Below are positions 1 through 8,341 of a DNA stretch of 46,632 nt, piece by piece (the first letter of the stretch is position 1; every line of letters begins with the position of its first letter). Below the pieces are notes generated by a model. That model did not search any database. It saw only the letters and a list, made by a program, of their open reading frames with translations, and was not told where the DNA came from. This DNA is from Solobacterium sp. Lineage in GTDB: Bacteria; Bacillota_I; Bacilli_A; Erysipelotrichales; Erysipelotrichaceae. The stretch lies in the NCBI GenBank assembly GCA_024698805.1, contig JAILQT010000078.1:1-46632 (forward strand). The letters run 5' to 3'. Made by a program: the position numbers and the translations under genes.

Positions 1-103
1 CAAAATACCCACTCACTCCTACGTGCTCTAAACAAAGCTATCCTCTACTTACAGAATAGCAGAAAGCAAGCACTGGAGACTGATTATTCATAACGTATTT
101 GTG

Positions 104-122
104 ACGGCGCCACACGCGCCGT
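104..122 (+). other. Hairpin directly upstream of the cls ribosome binding site
   Basis: A perfect 7-bp stem (ACGGCGC / GCGCCGT) with a CACAC loop ends 3 bases before the GGAGG of the next gene. No T-run follows, so it is not a terminator. It may affect translation or mRNA stability; that is inference. I find no convincing promoter in bases 1-103. Confidence 0.45.
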
Positions 123-135
123 AATGGAGGAAATT

Positions 136-1659
136 ATGAAAATACTGAAAGCCGTGTTCAGCCGCATGACGTTCATGATCCTCGCGGCCATACTGGAAAT
201 ACTGATCATCGTATCGATCTTCAAATGGTTCGGTCAGCAGGCAGGCTGGATCGAAGGCGTCCTCCGTCTGCTGAGCGTCGTGATCGTCCTCATGATCATC
301 AAGAACAGCCGGCATCTGTCTTCCGATATGATGTGGATCGTCGGGATCATGCTATTCCCCGTACCGGGAACAGCCGTATACCTGCTGCTGGGCGCCAACC
401 TGCTGTCAAGCCGTACATACAGGTCGATCCAGGTCTCCACGCACAAGGCGAAGAAGTATTACCAGCAGAACGAAGATGTGCTGTATGAGCTTGACAATGC
501 CGCACCGCACCTGAAAGGCCAGTTCCGCTATATCTCGACGGATGCCGGATTCCCTTTCTACCGGAATACGGGATTTGATTATTACGGGCTCGGCGATACG
601 GGCTATCCTGTCATGCTCGAAGAGATGAAGAAAGCGGAGAAGTTCATCTTCCTGGAATATTTCATCATCGAGGAAGGGGAGATGTGGAACGCCATGCTCG
701 AGATCCTCGAACAGAAAGCGAAGGAAGGCGTGGATGTCCGCGTCATGTATGACGATCTCGGCTCCTTTATGACGCTCTCCGGGAAATATGCTTCGCAGCT
801 GGAAAAGAACGGCATCAAATGCATCCCGTTCAACCGCATCAACCCGGTCATCGGCATCATCATGAACCACCGCGACCACCGCAAGATCATGGTCATCGAC
901 GGCAGGGTCGCTTTCTCCGGGGGAGTCAATATCGCGGACGAATACATCAACACGAAGAAGAAGTACGGTCACTGGAAAGACAATGTCATCCGCGTCAGAG
1001 GGAAAGCCGTATGGTCGTATACCGTCATGTTCCTGACGCACTGGAACGCGCTGTCCAAAGAAAAGGATGTCAATTTCGAAGCCTTCCGCGGCTATTATGA
1101 AGAAGGCCCGGCGGACGGCTGGATCGCACCGTACGGCGAGACGCCGCTGGATGATGAGATCACTGCCCAGTATATCTACATGGGCATCCTGAACCAGGCG
1201 AATGATTATGTGTATATCTATACCCCGTATCTGATCATCGACTCGGAACTGATCAATGCCCTGATCCTGGCTGCCAAGCACGGCGTCGACGTAAGGATCA
1301 TGACGCCCGGCATCCCGGACAAAAAACTCGTCTGGTATATCACAAAGTCCTATTACAAGACACTGATCCAGGGAGGCGTCCGGATCTTCGAATATGTACC
1401 GGGATTCGTCCATTCGAAAGTCTTTGTCAGTGATGATACGACGGCAGCTGTCGGTACGATCAACCTGGATTACAGGAGCCTCTACCTGCATTTTGAGAAC
1501 GGGACCTATCTGTACGGATCGGAAAAGATCGCGGATATCCGGGATGACTACCTGCAGGCGTGCGCACAGTGCAATGAGATCTCCCTTGAGGAATGCTGGA
1601 CCGGCCCGCTCACGGAATTCGCACTCTGTGTATTACGGCTGTTCGCGCCGCAGATGTAA
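136..1659 (+). CDS. cls: Cardiolipin synthase (phospholipase D family)
   Basis: The 507-residue product joins two phosphatidylglycerol molecules into cardiolipin at the membrane. Two N-terminal membrane helices (about residues 10-85) precede two PLD domains. The first HKD motif reads HRDHRKIMVIDG near residue 245 and the second reads HSKVFVSDD near residue 426, each followed by the usual GG/GT-N segment. Length and order fit bacterial Cls. An ATG at 124 is in frame, but GGAGG at 126-130 would then lie inside the gene; the ATG at 136 has the correct spacing and is chosen. The gene stands alone and is closed by a hairpin terminator. Confidence 0.95.
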   Translation: MKILKAVFSRMTFMILAAILEILIIVSIFKWFGQQAGWIEGVLRLLSVVIVLMIIKNSRHLSSDMMWIVGIMLFPVPGTAVYLLLGANLLSSRTYRSIQVSTHKAKKYYQQNEDVLYELDNAAPHLKGQFRYISTDAGFPFYRNTGFDYYGLGDTGYPVMLEEMKKAEKFIFLEYFIIEEGEMWNAMLEILEQKAKEGVDVRVMYDDLGSFMTLSGKYASQLEKNGIKCIPFNRINPVIGIIMNHRDHRKIMVIDGRVAFSGGVNIADEYINTKKKYGHWKDNVIRVRGKAVWSYTVMFLTHWNALSKEKDVNFEAFRGYYEEGPADGWIAPYGETPLDDEITAQYIYMGILNQANDYVYIYTPYLIIDSELINALILAAKHGVDVRIMTPGIPDKKLVWYITKSYYKTLIQGGVRIFEYVPGFVHSKVFVSDDTTAAVGTINLDYRSLYLHFENGTYLYGSEKIADIRDDYLQACAQCNEISLEECWTGPLTEFALCVLRLFAPQM

Positions 1660-1683
1660 CTTTGCATACAGAATGTACCGCAG

Positions 1684-1707
1684 GCAGATGGATCGTCCAT
1701 CTGCTTT
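1684..1707 (+). terminator. Rho-independent terminator of cls
   Basis: A 9-bp perfect stem (GCAGATGGA / TCCATCTGC) with a TCG loop is followed by TTT, 25 bases after the cls stop. The T-run is short. Confidence 0.6.
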
Positions 1708-1744
1708 CTGTATGCATACAGCTGTGAACAGAGCCGCAGACAAT

Positions 1745-1768
1745 AAAAAAGCACGGCTTATACCGTGC
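1745..1768 (-). terminator. Terminator of the tRNA operon
   Basis: Read on the minus strand, GCACGG-TATAAG-CCGTGC is followed by six T. It lies just downstream of the last tRNA. The plus-strand copy also has TTTT after it, so it may work in both directions. Confidence 0.8.
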
Positions 1769-1774
1769 GTTTTA

Positions 1775-1848
1775 TGGAGCGAGTGAAGGGAATTGAACCC
1801 TCGTGTCCACCTTGGCAAGGTGGCGTTCTACCATTGAACTACACTCGC
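1775..1848 (-). tRNA. tRNA-Gly (GCC)
   Basis: Minus-strand cloverleaf with a 7-bp acceptor GCGAGTG/CACTCGC, a TTGCCAA anticodon loop (GCC), a GGGTTCAATTCC T-arm and an encoded CCA end. It is the last gene of a three-tRNA operon. Confidence 0.95.
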
Positions 1849-1855
1849 ATCTGAA

Positions 1856-1932
1856 TGGCGGTCCTGACGAGATTCGAACTCGCGATCTTCTCCGTGACAG
1901 GGAGACGAGATAAACCACTACTCCACAGGACC
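1856..1932 (-). tRNA. tRNA-Asp (GTC)
   Basis: Minus-strand cloverleaf with acceptor GGTCCTG/CAGGACC, anticodon loop CTGTCAC (GTC), a GTTCGAATC T-loop and encoded CCA. It is separated by 5 bases from tRNA-Ser and 7 bases from tRNA-Gly. Confidence 0.95.
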
Positions 1933-1937
1933 AGGTA

Positions 1938-2028
1938 TGGCGAGGAAAGAGGGATTTGAACCCTCGCGCCGGTTTCCCGACCTATGCCCTTAGCAGGGGC
2001 ACCTCTTCGGCCTCGTGAGTATTTCCTC
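1938..2028 (-). tRNA. tRNA-Ser (GCT)
   Basis: At 91 nt with a long variable arm, this is a class II tRNA. The anticodon loop CTGCTAA gives GCT; the acceptor is GAGGAAA/TTTCCTC and CCA is encoded. It is the first gene of the minus-strand tRNA operon. Confidence 0.95.
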
Positions 2029-2066
2029 ATACTGCCAAGCGCATACTTACTTTTCAGCGCTTTCAT

Positions 2067-2095
2067 ATAATACCATCCCTCTCCGCCATTTGCAA
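2067..2095 (-). promoter_or_regulatory. Sigma-A-type promoter of the tRNA operon
   Basis: On the minus strand TTGCAA and TATTAT are separated by exactly 17 bases, about 40 bases before tRNA-Ser. Confidence 0.75.
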
Positions 2096-2105
2096 TACTT
2101 TTTTG

Positions 2106-3791
2106 TTATTTTTTTCCTGCGTACGCGTTGAAGAAGATCAGGATATCCTTATAGAACTTCTCCCTGTCTGTTTCATTCGCATTGCAGAGCTCATGTTTCG
2201 CGTTTTCATAACGCAGGAGGGTGACCTTCTGCGCTTTGGAAGCGAATTCTTTCTGGCCTTCCTCCCTGACCATGGAATCCAGCCCGGCCTGGCACAGCAG
2301 GACAGGCGTTTTCACGCTGTACGCATTGCGCAGGGCCTTCTCTGCTGCCTGGGAGGCTGCCCTTACCCAGCTCCACGTGCTGCCCCATGTCTGGTAGTGC
2401 GTGTCATCGCAGCGCATGTTGAACTGGTAGGCATACCGGTCCCTGTCCTGGGCATTGCTGTGATCGGGGTCGAAGTCGGGACGGAAGGCATGCTGTCCCG
2501 GCGCGAACCTTTCGTCCATATCCACAGCGTAGGAAGCGATCGTCATCGCCTTGACGGCGCTGTCCGGTACGATGCCGTAGTTCACCTTCAGCATCGGCGC
2601 GGAAAGGACGGCGCATTCAAAGGCGTCGGGATGCTCTTCCATATACAGGACGCCGATGGCGCCTCCCATCGAATGACCGAACAGGAAACAGTGCCCGGTC
2701 TTGGAGTAGGGGATCACGACCTGTTCCATCACTGCGTGCACGTCCGCCAGGTATTCATCAAAGGACTGGACGCCGACCCTGCCGTCTTCGAACTGGGTCG
2801 TCCGCTCACTGTATCCGTGTCCGCGCATCTCCGCGAAGAAGACGGAGAATCCCTGCTCATAGAGTCGGTAAGCCATCTCATGGTATTTCCCGAAGAATTC
2901 ACAGAAACCGTGCAGGATGAGGATGGCGGCTTTCTCTTCGGGGTTGATCATCCGGTATGTATTGATGCGGACGCCGTCATCGCTTTCGATATACTGCTGC
3001 GAGACGTTCTCCTCCAGGCACGGCAGGACCGTCGAGCGCATATAGTCCGCAAACGGGTTCAGGTATCTGGAAAAATACTCCCTGGCCCTGTCCGGATAAT
3101 TCGTGATGACGATGTTGATGCCGTTCATCATGCAGAAATGATACTGGCTGTCCGTATCGACGCCCCACACGTTGATATCCAGTCCCCGGTCCAGGGCATC
3201 TCTGATGAGCCCCGGCGCGCGCAGGCCGCAGAAGTGCGGATGCAGTGCCTGCACCCCGTACTTCTTCGCGTATTCCACGATATCCATGTATCCGTCTTCA
3301 TACAGGAACGCGCAGGCTGCCCCGGGATCCAGTTCTTTGATCTTCATGACGGAATAGTGATTGAAGGAGGAATAGATGATCTTTGCCGGATCATAATTCG
3401 CATGCACCGACTGCACGATCTTCTCCTCGATGCCTTCATAGTCGAAGATCCCTGTCTTCAGTTCGATGTTGATGCAGAGACCGTAAGGCCGCAGGATCTC
3501 AAAAACATCCTCGATCAAAGGGATCATGCAGAAGGGGAAGCCTTCCTTATGATTGTTGTAGTTGTACTGGCGCAGCTCATCCAGGGTCATGTCCTTTACA
3601 TACCCGGTGCCGTCGGAGGTCCTGTCGATCGTCTCGTCATGGATGACGACGATATAGCCGTCCTTTGTCAGCTGTATATCGAGCTCGACGCCTTCCGCGC
3701 CCGTTTCCGCTGCAGCTTTGAAGGCTTCCAGCGTATTCTCCGGCGCACTCCCGCTGGCGCCGCGGTGTCCGTATATCATCGGTCTTTTCAT
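2106..3791 (-). CDS. Fusion of glycerophosphodiester phosphodiesterase and PldB-type lysophospholipase
   Basis: The 561-residue protein has two enzymes in one chain. Residues 1 to about 240 are a GDPD domain that cleaves glycerophosphodiesters to glycerol-3-phosphate and an alcohol: YGHRGASGSAPENT near the N-terminus, ELDIQLTKDG and the catalytic HDETIDRTSDGTG. Residues from about 270 are an alpha/beta hydrolase of the lysophospholipase/monoacylglycerol lipase type: LILHGFCE oxyanion region, RGHGYS, nucleophile elbow GHSMGG, the acid in AGLDSMV and the histidine in NAKHEL. The two steps are consecutive in lysophospholipid breakdown. No signal peptide is seen, so it is probably cytosolic. An in-frame ATG 10 codons upstream is possible, but GGAGCGG precedes the ATG chosen here. 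The gene is monocistronic. Confidence 0.88.
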   Translation of the reverse strand: MKRPMIYGHRGASGSAPENTLEAFKAAAETGAEGVELDIQLTKDGYIVVIHDETIDRTSDGTGYVKDMTLDELRQYNYNNHKEGFPFCMIPLIEDVFEILRPYGLCINIELKTGIFDYEGIEEKIVQSVHANYDPAKIIYSSFNHYSVMKIKELDPGAACAFLYEDGYMDIVEYAKKYGVQALHPHFCGLRAPGLIRDALDRGLDINVWGVDTDSQYHFCMMNGINIVITNYPDRAREYFSRYLNPFADYMRSTVLPCLEENVSQQYIESDDGVRINTYRMINPEEKAAILILHGFCEFFGKYHEMAYRLYEQGFSVFFAEMRGHGYSERTTQFEDGRVGVQSFDEYLADVHAVMEQVVIPYSKTGHCFLFGHSMGGAIGVLYMEEHPDAFECAVLSAPMLKVNYGIVPDSAVKAMTIASYAVDMDERFAPGQHAFRPDFDPDHSNAQDRDRYAYQFNMRCDDTHYQTWGSTWSWVRAASQAAEKALRNAYSVKTPVLLCQAGLDSMVREEGQKEFASKAQKVTLLRYENAKHELCNANETDREKFYKDILIFFNAYAGKK

Positions 3792-3809
3792 AATCCGCTC
3801 CGTTTCTTT

Positions 3810-3842
3810 TATGTAAACCAATACTATGATAGCACAATGTGC
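3810..3842. promoter_or_regulatory. Divergent intergenic region with minus-strand promoter and small palindrome
   Basis: On the minus strand TTGTGC and TACATA are 16 bases apart, a plausible weak promoter for the GDPD fusion. The perfect 11-bp palindrome GCACA-A-TGTGC (3832-3842) overlaps the -35 and may be an operator. No regulator can be named. I see no clear promoter for the plus-strand MFS gene between here and 3925. Confidence 0.4.
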
Positions 3843-3924
3843 AATTCCTGCTTTTTTGGATATTGTTTTGTGTGGTTAAATCGGCGGAATTGTTTCATAA
3901 TATATCCGAGAAGGGGTTAGAAAA

Positions 3925-5157
3925 ATGTTCAAGAATTTTACGAAGCTGGAACGATCATGGATCTACTACGATATCGGTAATTCCGCATTCACCATGATGG
4001 TCTCCACGATCATTCCGATCTGGTTCAATACACTGGCAAACAACGCCGGTATTTCAGACGCTGACTATCTCGCATACTGGAGCTACGCTACATCCGCTGC
4101 GACGATCTGCGTGGCGATCCTCGGACCGATCATCGGCACGATCTCCGACAACAAGGGTTTCAAGAAACCGATGTTCGTCACGGTGCTGTTCATCGGCGTC
4201 ATCGGCTGCGCCCTGCTCGGCATGCCGGTCAACTGGATGCTTTACCTGATCACGTATGTCGTTGCGAAAGTATGTTATTCGTCCTCGCTCGTCCTGTATG
4301 ACTCGATGCTGACGGACGTTACGGAACCGGAACGGATGGATATCGTTTCCTCCCAGGGATATGCATGGGGCTATATCGGCAGCTGCATTCCTTTCCTGGC
4401 AGCCCTCGTACTGTATTATCTCGGTACGATCAATGTGATCAACGCACAGCTTTCCATCACACTTGACTTCCTGATCATCGCCCTCTGGTGGCTCGGCGTA
4501 ACGGTGCCGCTGCTGAAGAATTACAAACAGAAGTACTATATCGAGAGCACTGCAGGCAAGATCAGGGAATCTTTCAGGAGACTCGGTACGACGCTTTCCC
4601 ATATCTACAAGGAAGAGAAGAAAGTCTTCTGGTTCCTGCTCGGCTTCTTCTTCTATATCGACGGCGTCTATACGATCATCGATGAGGCGGTCGCGATCGG
4701 CACATCGCTCGGGCTCGGCCAGATGGGACTGCTCGTCATCCTGCTGCTGACGCAGGTCGTCGCCTTCGCATTCGCGACGCTCTTCGGCAAGCTCACGGAA
4801 AAATACAGCTCTGTCACGCTGATCACCGTATGTATCGGCGGATACGCATTCGTAGCCATCTATGCCCTGTTCATGCACACGCTGTGGCAGTTCGGCATCA
4901 TGGCGTTCATCGTCGGTATGTTCCAGGGTGCGATCCAGGCGCTCTCGCGTTCCTACTATGCGCAGATCATCCCCGCTGAGACATCCGGTGAATACTTTGG
5001 CCTGTATGATATCTGCGGCAAAGGCGCAGCCTTCATGGGAACGACGCTCGTCGGCGTCACTGTCCAGCTCACCAGCAACGTGAACCTGGCTGTCGCAACG
5101 CTTGCAGTACTGTTCATCTTCGGCTATTTCTTCCTGAAGAAATCTGCCGCCCTGTGA
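3925..5157 (+). CDS. UMF1/Atg22-type MFS transporter
   Basis: A 410-residue polytopic membrane protein with about 12 hydrophobic helices. The opening, with KLERSWIYYDIGNSAFTMM, is typical of the bacterial UMF1 (Atg22-like, BtlA-type) branch of the major facilitator superfamily. The NxGFKKP loop after the second or third helix is the family's equivalent of the MFS loop motif. The substrate is not evident; yeast Atg22 exports amino acids, but bacterial members are uncharacterised. GAAGGGG about 10 bases before the ATG is the RBS. It stands alone between a divergent lipid-degradation gene and the PARG-like gene. Confidence 0.85.
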   Translation: MFKNFTKLERSWIYYDIGNSAFTMMVSTIIPIWFNTLANNAGISDADYLAYWSYATSAATICVAILGPIIGTISDNKGFKKPMFVTVLFIGVIGCALLGMPVNWMLYLITYVVAKVCYSSSLVLYDSMLTDVTEPERMDIVSSQGYAWGYIGSCIPFLAALVLYYLGTINVINAQLSITLDFLIIALWWLGVTVPLLKNYKQKYYIESTAGKIRESFRRLGTTLSHIYKEEKKVFWFLLGFFFYIDGVYTIIDEAVAIGTSLGLGQMGLLVILLLTQVVAFAFATLFGKLTEKYSSVTLITVCIGGYAFVAIYALFMHTLWQFGIMAFIVGMFQGAIQALSRSYYAQIIPAETSGEYFGLYDICGKGAAFMGTTLVGVTVQLTSNVNLAVATLAVLFIFGYFFLKKSAAL

Positions 5158-5209
5158 TCCGCAGAACGTCCATGACTGTCCTGCCGCCTAAACATGAAAG
5201 GGGCATGCA

Positions 5210-6037
5210 ATGTACAACGACAGAAGAAACAGACTGACCGAGATCTTCCGGGATACGCAGATGTATATACAGCAGAACGATACCCTGAAGGATGCTGTAT
5301 ATGCCAGCAAGCAGAACACATATTACTACAGTGCGGAGGATTATCCGGAATTAAAAAAGGAGCCTGTGCGGGAAGGGAAGATCTCCCTGCTCGGCACCAG
5401 GACATTTGAAACGGCTGTGAAGCTTTCAAAGGAATTCCCCGGCAGCAGGATCACCGCCCTGAATTTCGCATCGGCCGTCCGGCCCGGCGGGGGCGTGGAG
5501 ACAGGCGCGGAAGCACAGGAGGAATGCCTGTGCCGCTGTTCGACGCTGTTCCCGCTGCTGAAGCGCGACACCCTGTACCGGGTATATTATGACGTGAACC
5601 GGAAACGGAATGACTTCCGCTATACGGACGCCCTGATCTATACGCCGGACGTCGTTATCTGCAAAACGGATGAAGACGAACCTGTCCGGGTGCCGGAAAG
5701 TGAATTCGTGAAATGCAGCGTCATCACATGCGCCGCCCCGAAGCTGAGAAACGTGCCCGCCGGCAGATGCAGCAGCGAAGAGCTCTTCCGCATCCACGTG
5801 AAGCGCGCGGAACATATCCTTCACACGGCAGCGCATCATGATACGGATATCCTGATCCTCGGCGCGTTCGGGTGCGGCGCATTCCGCAACGACCCCGCTG
5901 TCGTCGCTGCCGCGTATCATGAAGCACTCCGGAAATACCGGGGTTATTTCCGGCAGATCGTATTCGCAGTATTCACAAGGGAGTACGAAACAGCCAATTA
6001 TCTGGCATTCAAAAAGGAATTTGAAGAAGAACTGTAA
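5210..6037 (+). CDS. Bacterial-type poly(ADP-ribose) glycohydrolase-like macrodomain protein (TIGR02452/DUF2263)
   Basis: This 275-residue cytosolic protein carries the PARG signature GGG-X7-QEE (PGGGVETGAEAQEE, about residues 92-105), which in characterised bacterial PARGs binds ADP-ribose and supplies the catalytic glutamates. Near the C-terminus LGAFGCGAFRNDP is the macrodomain phosphate-binding loop. Family members remove ADP-ribose chains or bind ADP-ribose; many sit in defence or NAD-salvage contexts, but no ADP-ribosyltransferase or NAD gene is next to this one. AAAGGGG precedes the ATG at correct spacing. The gene lies 52 bases after the MFS gene, possibly in the same transcript, and ends at its own terminator. 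Confidence 0.88.
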   Translation: MYNDRRNRLTEIFRDTQMYIQQNDTLKDAVYASKQNTYYYSAEDYPELKKEPVREGKISLLGTRTFETAVKLSKEFPGSRITALNFASAVRPGGGVETGAEAQEECLCRCSTLFPLLKRDTLYRVYYDVNRKRNDFRYTDALIYTPDVVICKTDEDEPVRVPESEFVKCSVITCAAPKLRNVPAGRCSSEELFRIHVKRAEHILHTAAHHDTDILILGAFGCGAFRNDPAVVAAAYHEALRKYRGYFRQIVFAVFTREYETANYLAFKKEFEEEL

Positions 6038-6053
6038 AGACCGCGGAATAAGG

Positions 6054-6086
6054 GCCCTGAATGGCAGCAGTCAGTCAGGGCTTTTT
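6054..6086 (+). terminator. Terminator after the PARG-like gene
   Basis: GCCCTGA and TCAGGGC pair across a 14-base loop and are followed by TTTTT. Confidence 0.75.
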
Positions 6087-6108
6087 CTTCTGCGGGGATG
6101 AGGGGATA

Positions 6109-6996
6109 TCAGTTCATTACGCTTTTCTCATGGATGATCCTCTGCACGGCTTCAAGCGGCATATGCATGAACTTCGCGATCTGTTCGGCAGGGATACCCT
6201 CCCGGAAGTTCTGCAGGATCAGTGACCGTTCTTTTTTGGCTTTACCTTCCTGTCTTCCTTCCCGTCTTCCTTCCCGTCTTCCTTTTTTTCTTGCGTCCCT
6301 TCTCTCGTCTTCAATGTGCATGGAAAATGTCATATAGTTCCTCCTGACGATCTCATCTTTCTTCATTTCTTCTACGGCTTTGTCAATAGTATCGCATAAA
6401 AGATCATCTGTATCAATGCCGTTGACATATTTCAGGAACGATTCCAGCTGCGGTGTGACAGGTCCTTTCCGGCCTTTCACATTCAGCAGTATCATCCTTC
6501 TGCCGTCGCTGAACCAGCCGCTTTCCGCCGCATTCCTTTCCGGCGCTGTGTCATAGACATATTGTTTTCTGCCGAGCGGGTCGAATTTGCAGATGCAGAT
6601 CACGATCACTTCGGGGATGCAGTAATCCTCTGCACCTTTCACCAGCAGCCTGCTGTCGACGTTGGAACCGTAGATCCGCATCCTGCCGCACATGCATTTT
6701 TCCCATGTATTCTGCATATCGAGTACGATGCGCTTCCTGCTGGCTGCCCGGATGAGGATATCCAGCACATTTTCCCTGAACAATCCGGATTCACCCTGCC
6801 GGACCTCGTGCCCGATGACAGTCAGTTCTTCATCCCTGAGTTCCGGGATGATCCTCCCCAGTATTTCCTGCAGGATATCCGGATAATGCCGGATGATGTA
6901 CTGGAAGACGAAGTTATCCGTAAAATTCGCATAATGCCATCTCTGTTCATGAGAAGGGTCCCTGATATCTGCAGGCATCCTGATCATTTTTGCCAT
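6109..6996 (-). CDS. Rpn/YhgA-type PD-(D/E)XK nuclease (recombination-promoting nuclease family)
   Basis: The 295-residue protein matches the layout of the Rpn (formerly transposase_31) family. A DPSHEQRWHYANFTDNFVF N-terminus precedes the nuclease core: VLDILIRAA, then an IVLDMQN strand. The active-site strand usually reads (I)EMQ; here glutamate is replaced by aspartate. A basic tract of GRREGRREGRQEG-type repeats follows at about residues 230-250, and then a short helix-turn-helix-like tail (PAEQIAKFMHMPLEAVQRI). Family members cut DNA and promote RecA-independent recombination; some act in phage defence. GAGGGGG is the RBS. No inverted repeats or partner transposase are seen. Codon use looks like its neighbours. 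Confidence 0.82.
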   Translation of the reverse strand: MAKMIRMPADIRDPSHEQRWHYANFTDNFVFQYIIRHYPDILQEILGRIIPELRDEELTVIGHEVRQGESGLFRENVLDILIRAASRKRIVLDMQNTWEKCMCGRMRIYGSNVDSRLLVKGAEDYCIPEVIVICICKFDPLGRKQYVYDTAPERNAAESGWFSDGRRMILLNVKGRKGPVTPQLESFLKYVNGIDTDDLLCDTIDKAVEEMKKDEIVRRNYMTFSMHIEDERRDARKKGRREGRREGRQEGKAKKERSLILQNFREGIPAEQIAKFMHMPLEAVQRIIHEKSVMN

Positions 6997-7067
6997 TTTT
7001 ATGTCCCCCTCTGCTTACTATGTAGTCCTGAAGGGAAGGGAGGCCCGAAAAAAATCCGGATATCTGC

Positions 7068-7093
7068 AAAAAAAAAGGATGCCCCGGGCATCC
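7068..7093 (-). terminator. Terminator of metK
   Basis: On the minus strand GGATGCCC/GGGCATCC forms a near-perfect hairpin followed by nine T, directly after the metK stop. Confidence 0.92.
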
Positions 7094-7094
7094 T

Positions 7095-8183
7095 TCAGAC
7101 TGTGATCTTTTTGAACTGTTCCCAGGGCAGGTCCTTCTTGCCGAAATGACCGTAATTGACGGTAGCCGCATAGATGGGTCTTCTGAGATCCAGTTCGCTG
7201 ATGATATTGGAGACGGAGAAGTCAAAGTTCTTCATGACGATCGCAAGCAGCTCCTCGTCCGTGTATGCCGATGTACCGAAGCTCTTCAGATATACGGATG
7301 TCGGCTCCGCCCTGCCGATCGCATAGGAGAGCTGCAGCTGGCATCTGTCCGCAAGACCGTTGGCGACGATGTTCCTGCACACATAACGCGCGTAATACGC
7401 TGCGGAGCGGTCGACTTTCGTCGGGTCCTTGGAAGAGAAGCACCCGCCGCCGATCGGTGCGAAGCCGCCGTAAGAATCAACGACGATCTTGCGTCCCGTC
7501 GTGCCGGAGTCACCCCAGGAACCGCCGAGGACGAAAGAACCTGACGGATTGACAAGGATCCTTGTCTTTTCATCGATGTCGCTTCCGCATACCGGCAGGA
7601 TGACCTTTTCGCGGATCAGGTCATACAGTTCCTTCTGGGTGATGCCTTCCGTATGCTGGGTGGAGACGACGACGGTATCGATGCGCTTCATCCGGCTGTC
7701 ATCATATTCGCAGGTGACCTGTGTTTTCCCGTCCGGACGCAGGCGCGGGTCCTGTCTGCGCACTTCTTCAAGCTTCGCGGCGAGCTTATGCGCTGCCGAG
7801 ATCGGATATGGCATGAGCTCCTCTGTCTCGCTGCAAGCATAGCCGAACATGATGCCCTGGTCGCCGGCACACAGCGTATCGTTCTCAACGGCGCTGCTGA
7901 TCTCGGCAGACTGCGCGTTGACCTTGATGATCACATGGTACTCTTCTTCATAGCCGATCTGCTTCATGACGGAAAGCGCGATCTGTTCGTAATTGATATC
8001 CGCCCTTGTCGAAGCTTCCCCGTAGACCAGGATCAGGTCATCCTTGATCGTCGCTTCAACAGCCATATGCGCGTTGGGATCCTGCCGCAGCGCTTCGTCG
8101 AGGATGGAGTCTGCGATCAGGTCGCAGATCTTGTCGGGATGTCCGCTCGTAACGGATTCGGAAGTAAAATAATGCTTTGCCAT
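7095..8183 (-). CDS. metK: S-adenosylmethionine synthase
   Basis: Makes SAM from methionine and ATP; supplies the methyl cycle that luxS and mtnN recycle at the other end of this window. All signatures are present: SESVTSGHPDKICD (catalytic histidine), CAGDQGIMFGYA, the TGRKIVVDSYGG segment and GGGCFSSKDPTKVDRS, which usually reads GGGAFSGKD. With 362 residues it is shorter than the usual 380-400, yet both ends align, so the difference lies in internal loops and the gene looks intact. The ATG has an AGGGG 7 bases upstream. Transcription starts at a good promoter and passes through a SAM-sensing leader. Confidence 0.97.
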   Translation of the reverse strand: MAKHYFTSESVTSGHPDKICDLIADSILDEALRQDPNAHMAVEATIKDDLILVYGEASTRADINYEQIALSVMKQIGYEEEYHVIIKVNAQSAEISSAVENDTLCAGDQGIMFGYACSETEELMPYPISAAHKLAAKLEEVRRQDPRLRPDGKTQVTCEYDDSRMKRIDTVVVSTQHTEGITQKELYDLIREKVILPVCGSDIDEKTRILVNPSGSFVLGGSWGDSGTTGRKIVVDSYGGFAPIGGGCFSSKDPTKVDRSAAYYARYVCRNIVANGLADRCQLQLSYAIGRAEPTSVYLKSFGTSAYTDEELLAIVMKNFDFSVSNIISELDLRRPIYAATVNYGHFGKKDLPWEQFKKITV

Positions 8184-8190
8184 AAAAAAA

Positions 8191-8249
8191 CCCCTTTCTG
8201 TCCTTTCAAATGAAGAAAGAGATTGAAATCAGTATTCGTGCTCTTTCTT
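8191..8249 (-). promoter_or_regulatory. Expression platform of the metK riboswitch
   Basis: AAGAAAGAG (8241-8249, minus sense) can pair with CTCTTTCTT (8213-8221). The first element overlaps the 3' strand of aptamer helix P1. When P1 forms with SAM bound, CTCTTTCTT is freed and can pair with the GAAAGGACAG/AAAGGGG region that holds the Shine-Dalgarno (8191-8197). No T-run follows the hairpin, so translational control is more likely than termination. The pairing is seen; the mechanism is inferred. Confidence 0.5.
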
Positions 8250-8334
8250 TATCGATGTCAGCAGAACCACCTTACGTCACGCAGGTTGGTATGAGATCAT
8301 GGAGCTGACCCTCTAACTCATTCGTGATAAAAGA
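8246..8334 (-). promoter_or_regulatory. SAM riboswitch aptamer (S-box-related, SAM-I/IV-like variant)
   Basis: Minus-strand leader of metK. P1 is TCTTTTATC/GATAAAGA at the ends. P2 is ATGAG/CTCAT with an inner GAG/CUC helix; its internal loop carries the UUAGAGG and AUGAU elements expected of a kink-turn. The ACCAACC that follows corresponds to the S-box GCAACC. P3 is ACCTGCG/CGTAAGGT with a UGA loop. The P2 loop GUCAG (8305-8309 on plus) is complementary to CUGAC (8257-8261) just before the P1 3' strand, giving a pseudoknot. A regular P4 hairpin is missing, unlike classical SAM-I. Position before metK strongly supports SAM as ligand. Confidence 0.78.
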
Positions 8335-8341
8335 CGTCATT

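Noticed and set aside
2103-3920. A 605-codon open frame on the plus strand opposite the GDPD-lysophospholipase gene
   Set aside because: Shadow frame; the minus frame carries two complete enzyme domains with catalytic motifs.
6109-6996. Insertion sequence, because Rpn proteins were once called transposases
   Set aside because: No inverted repeats or target duplication around the gene; it is a nuclease family.
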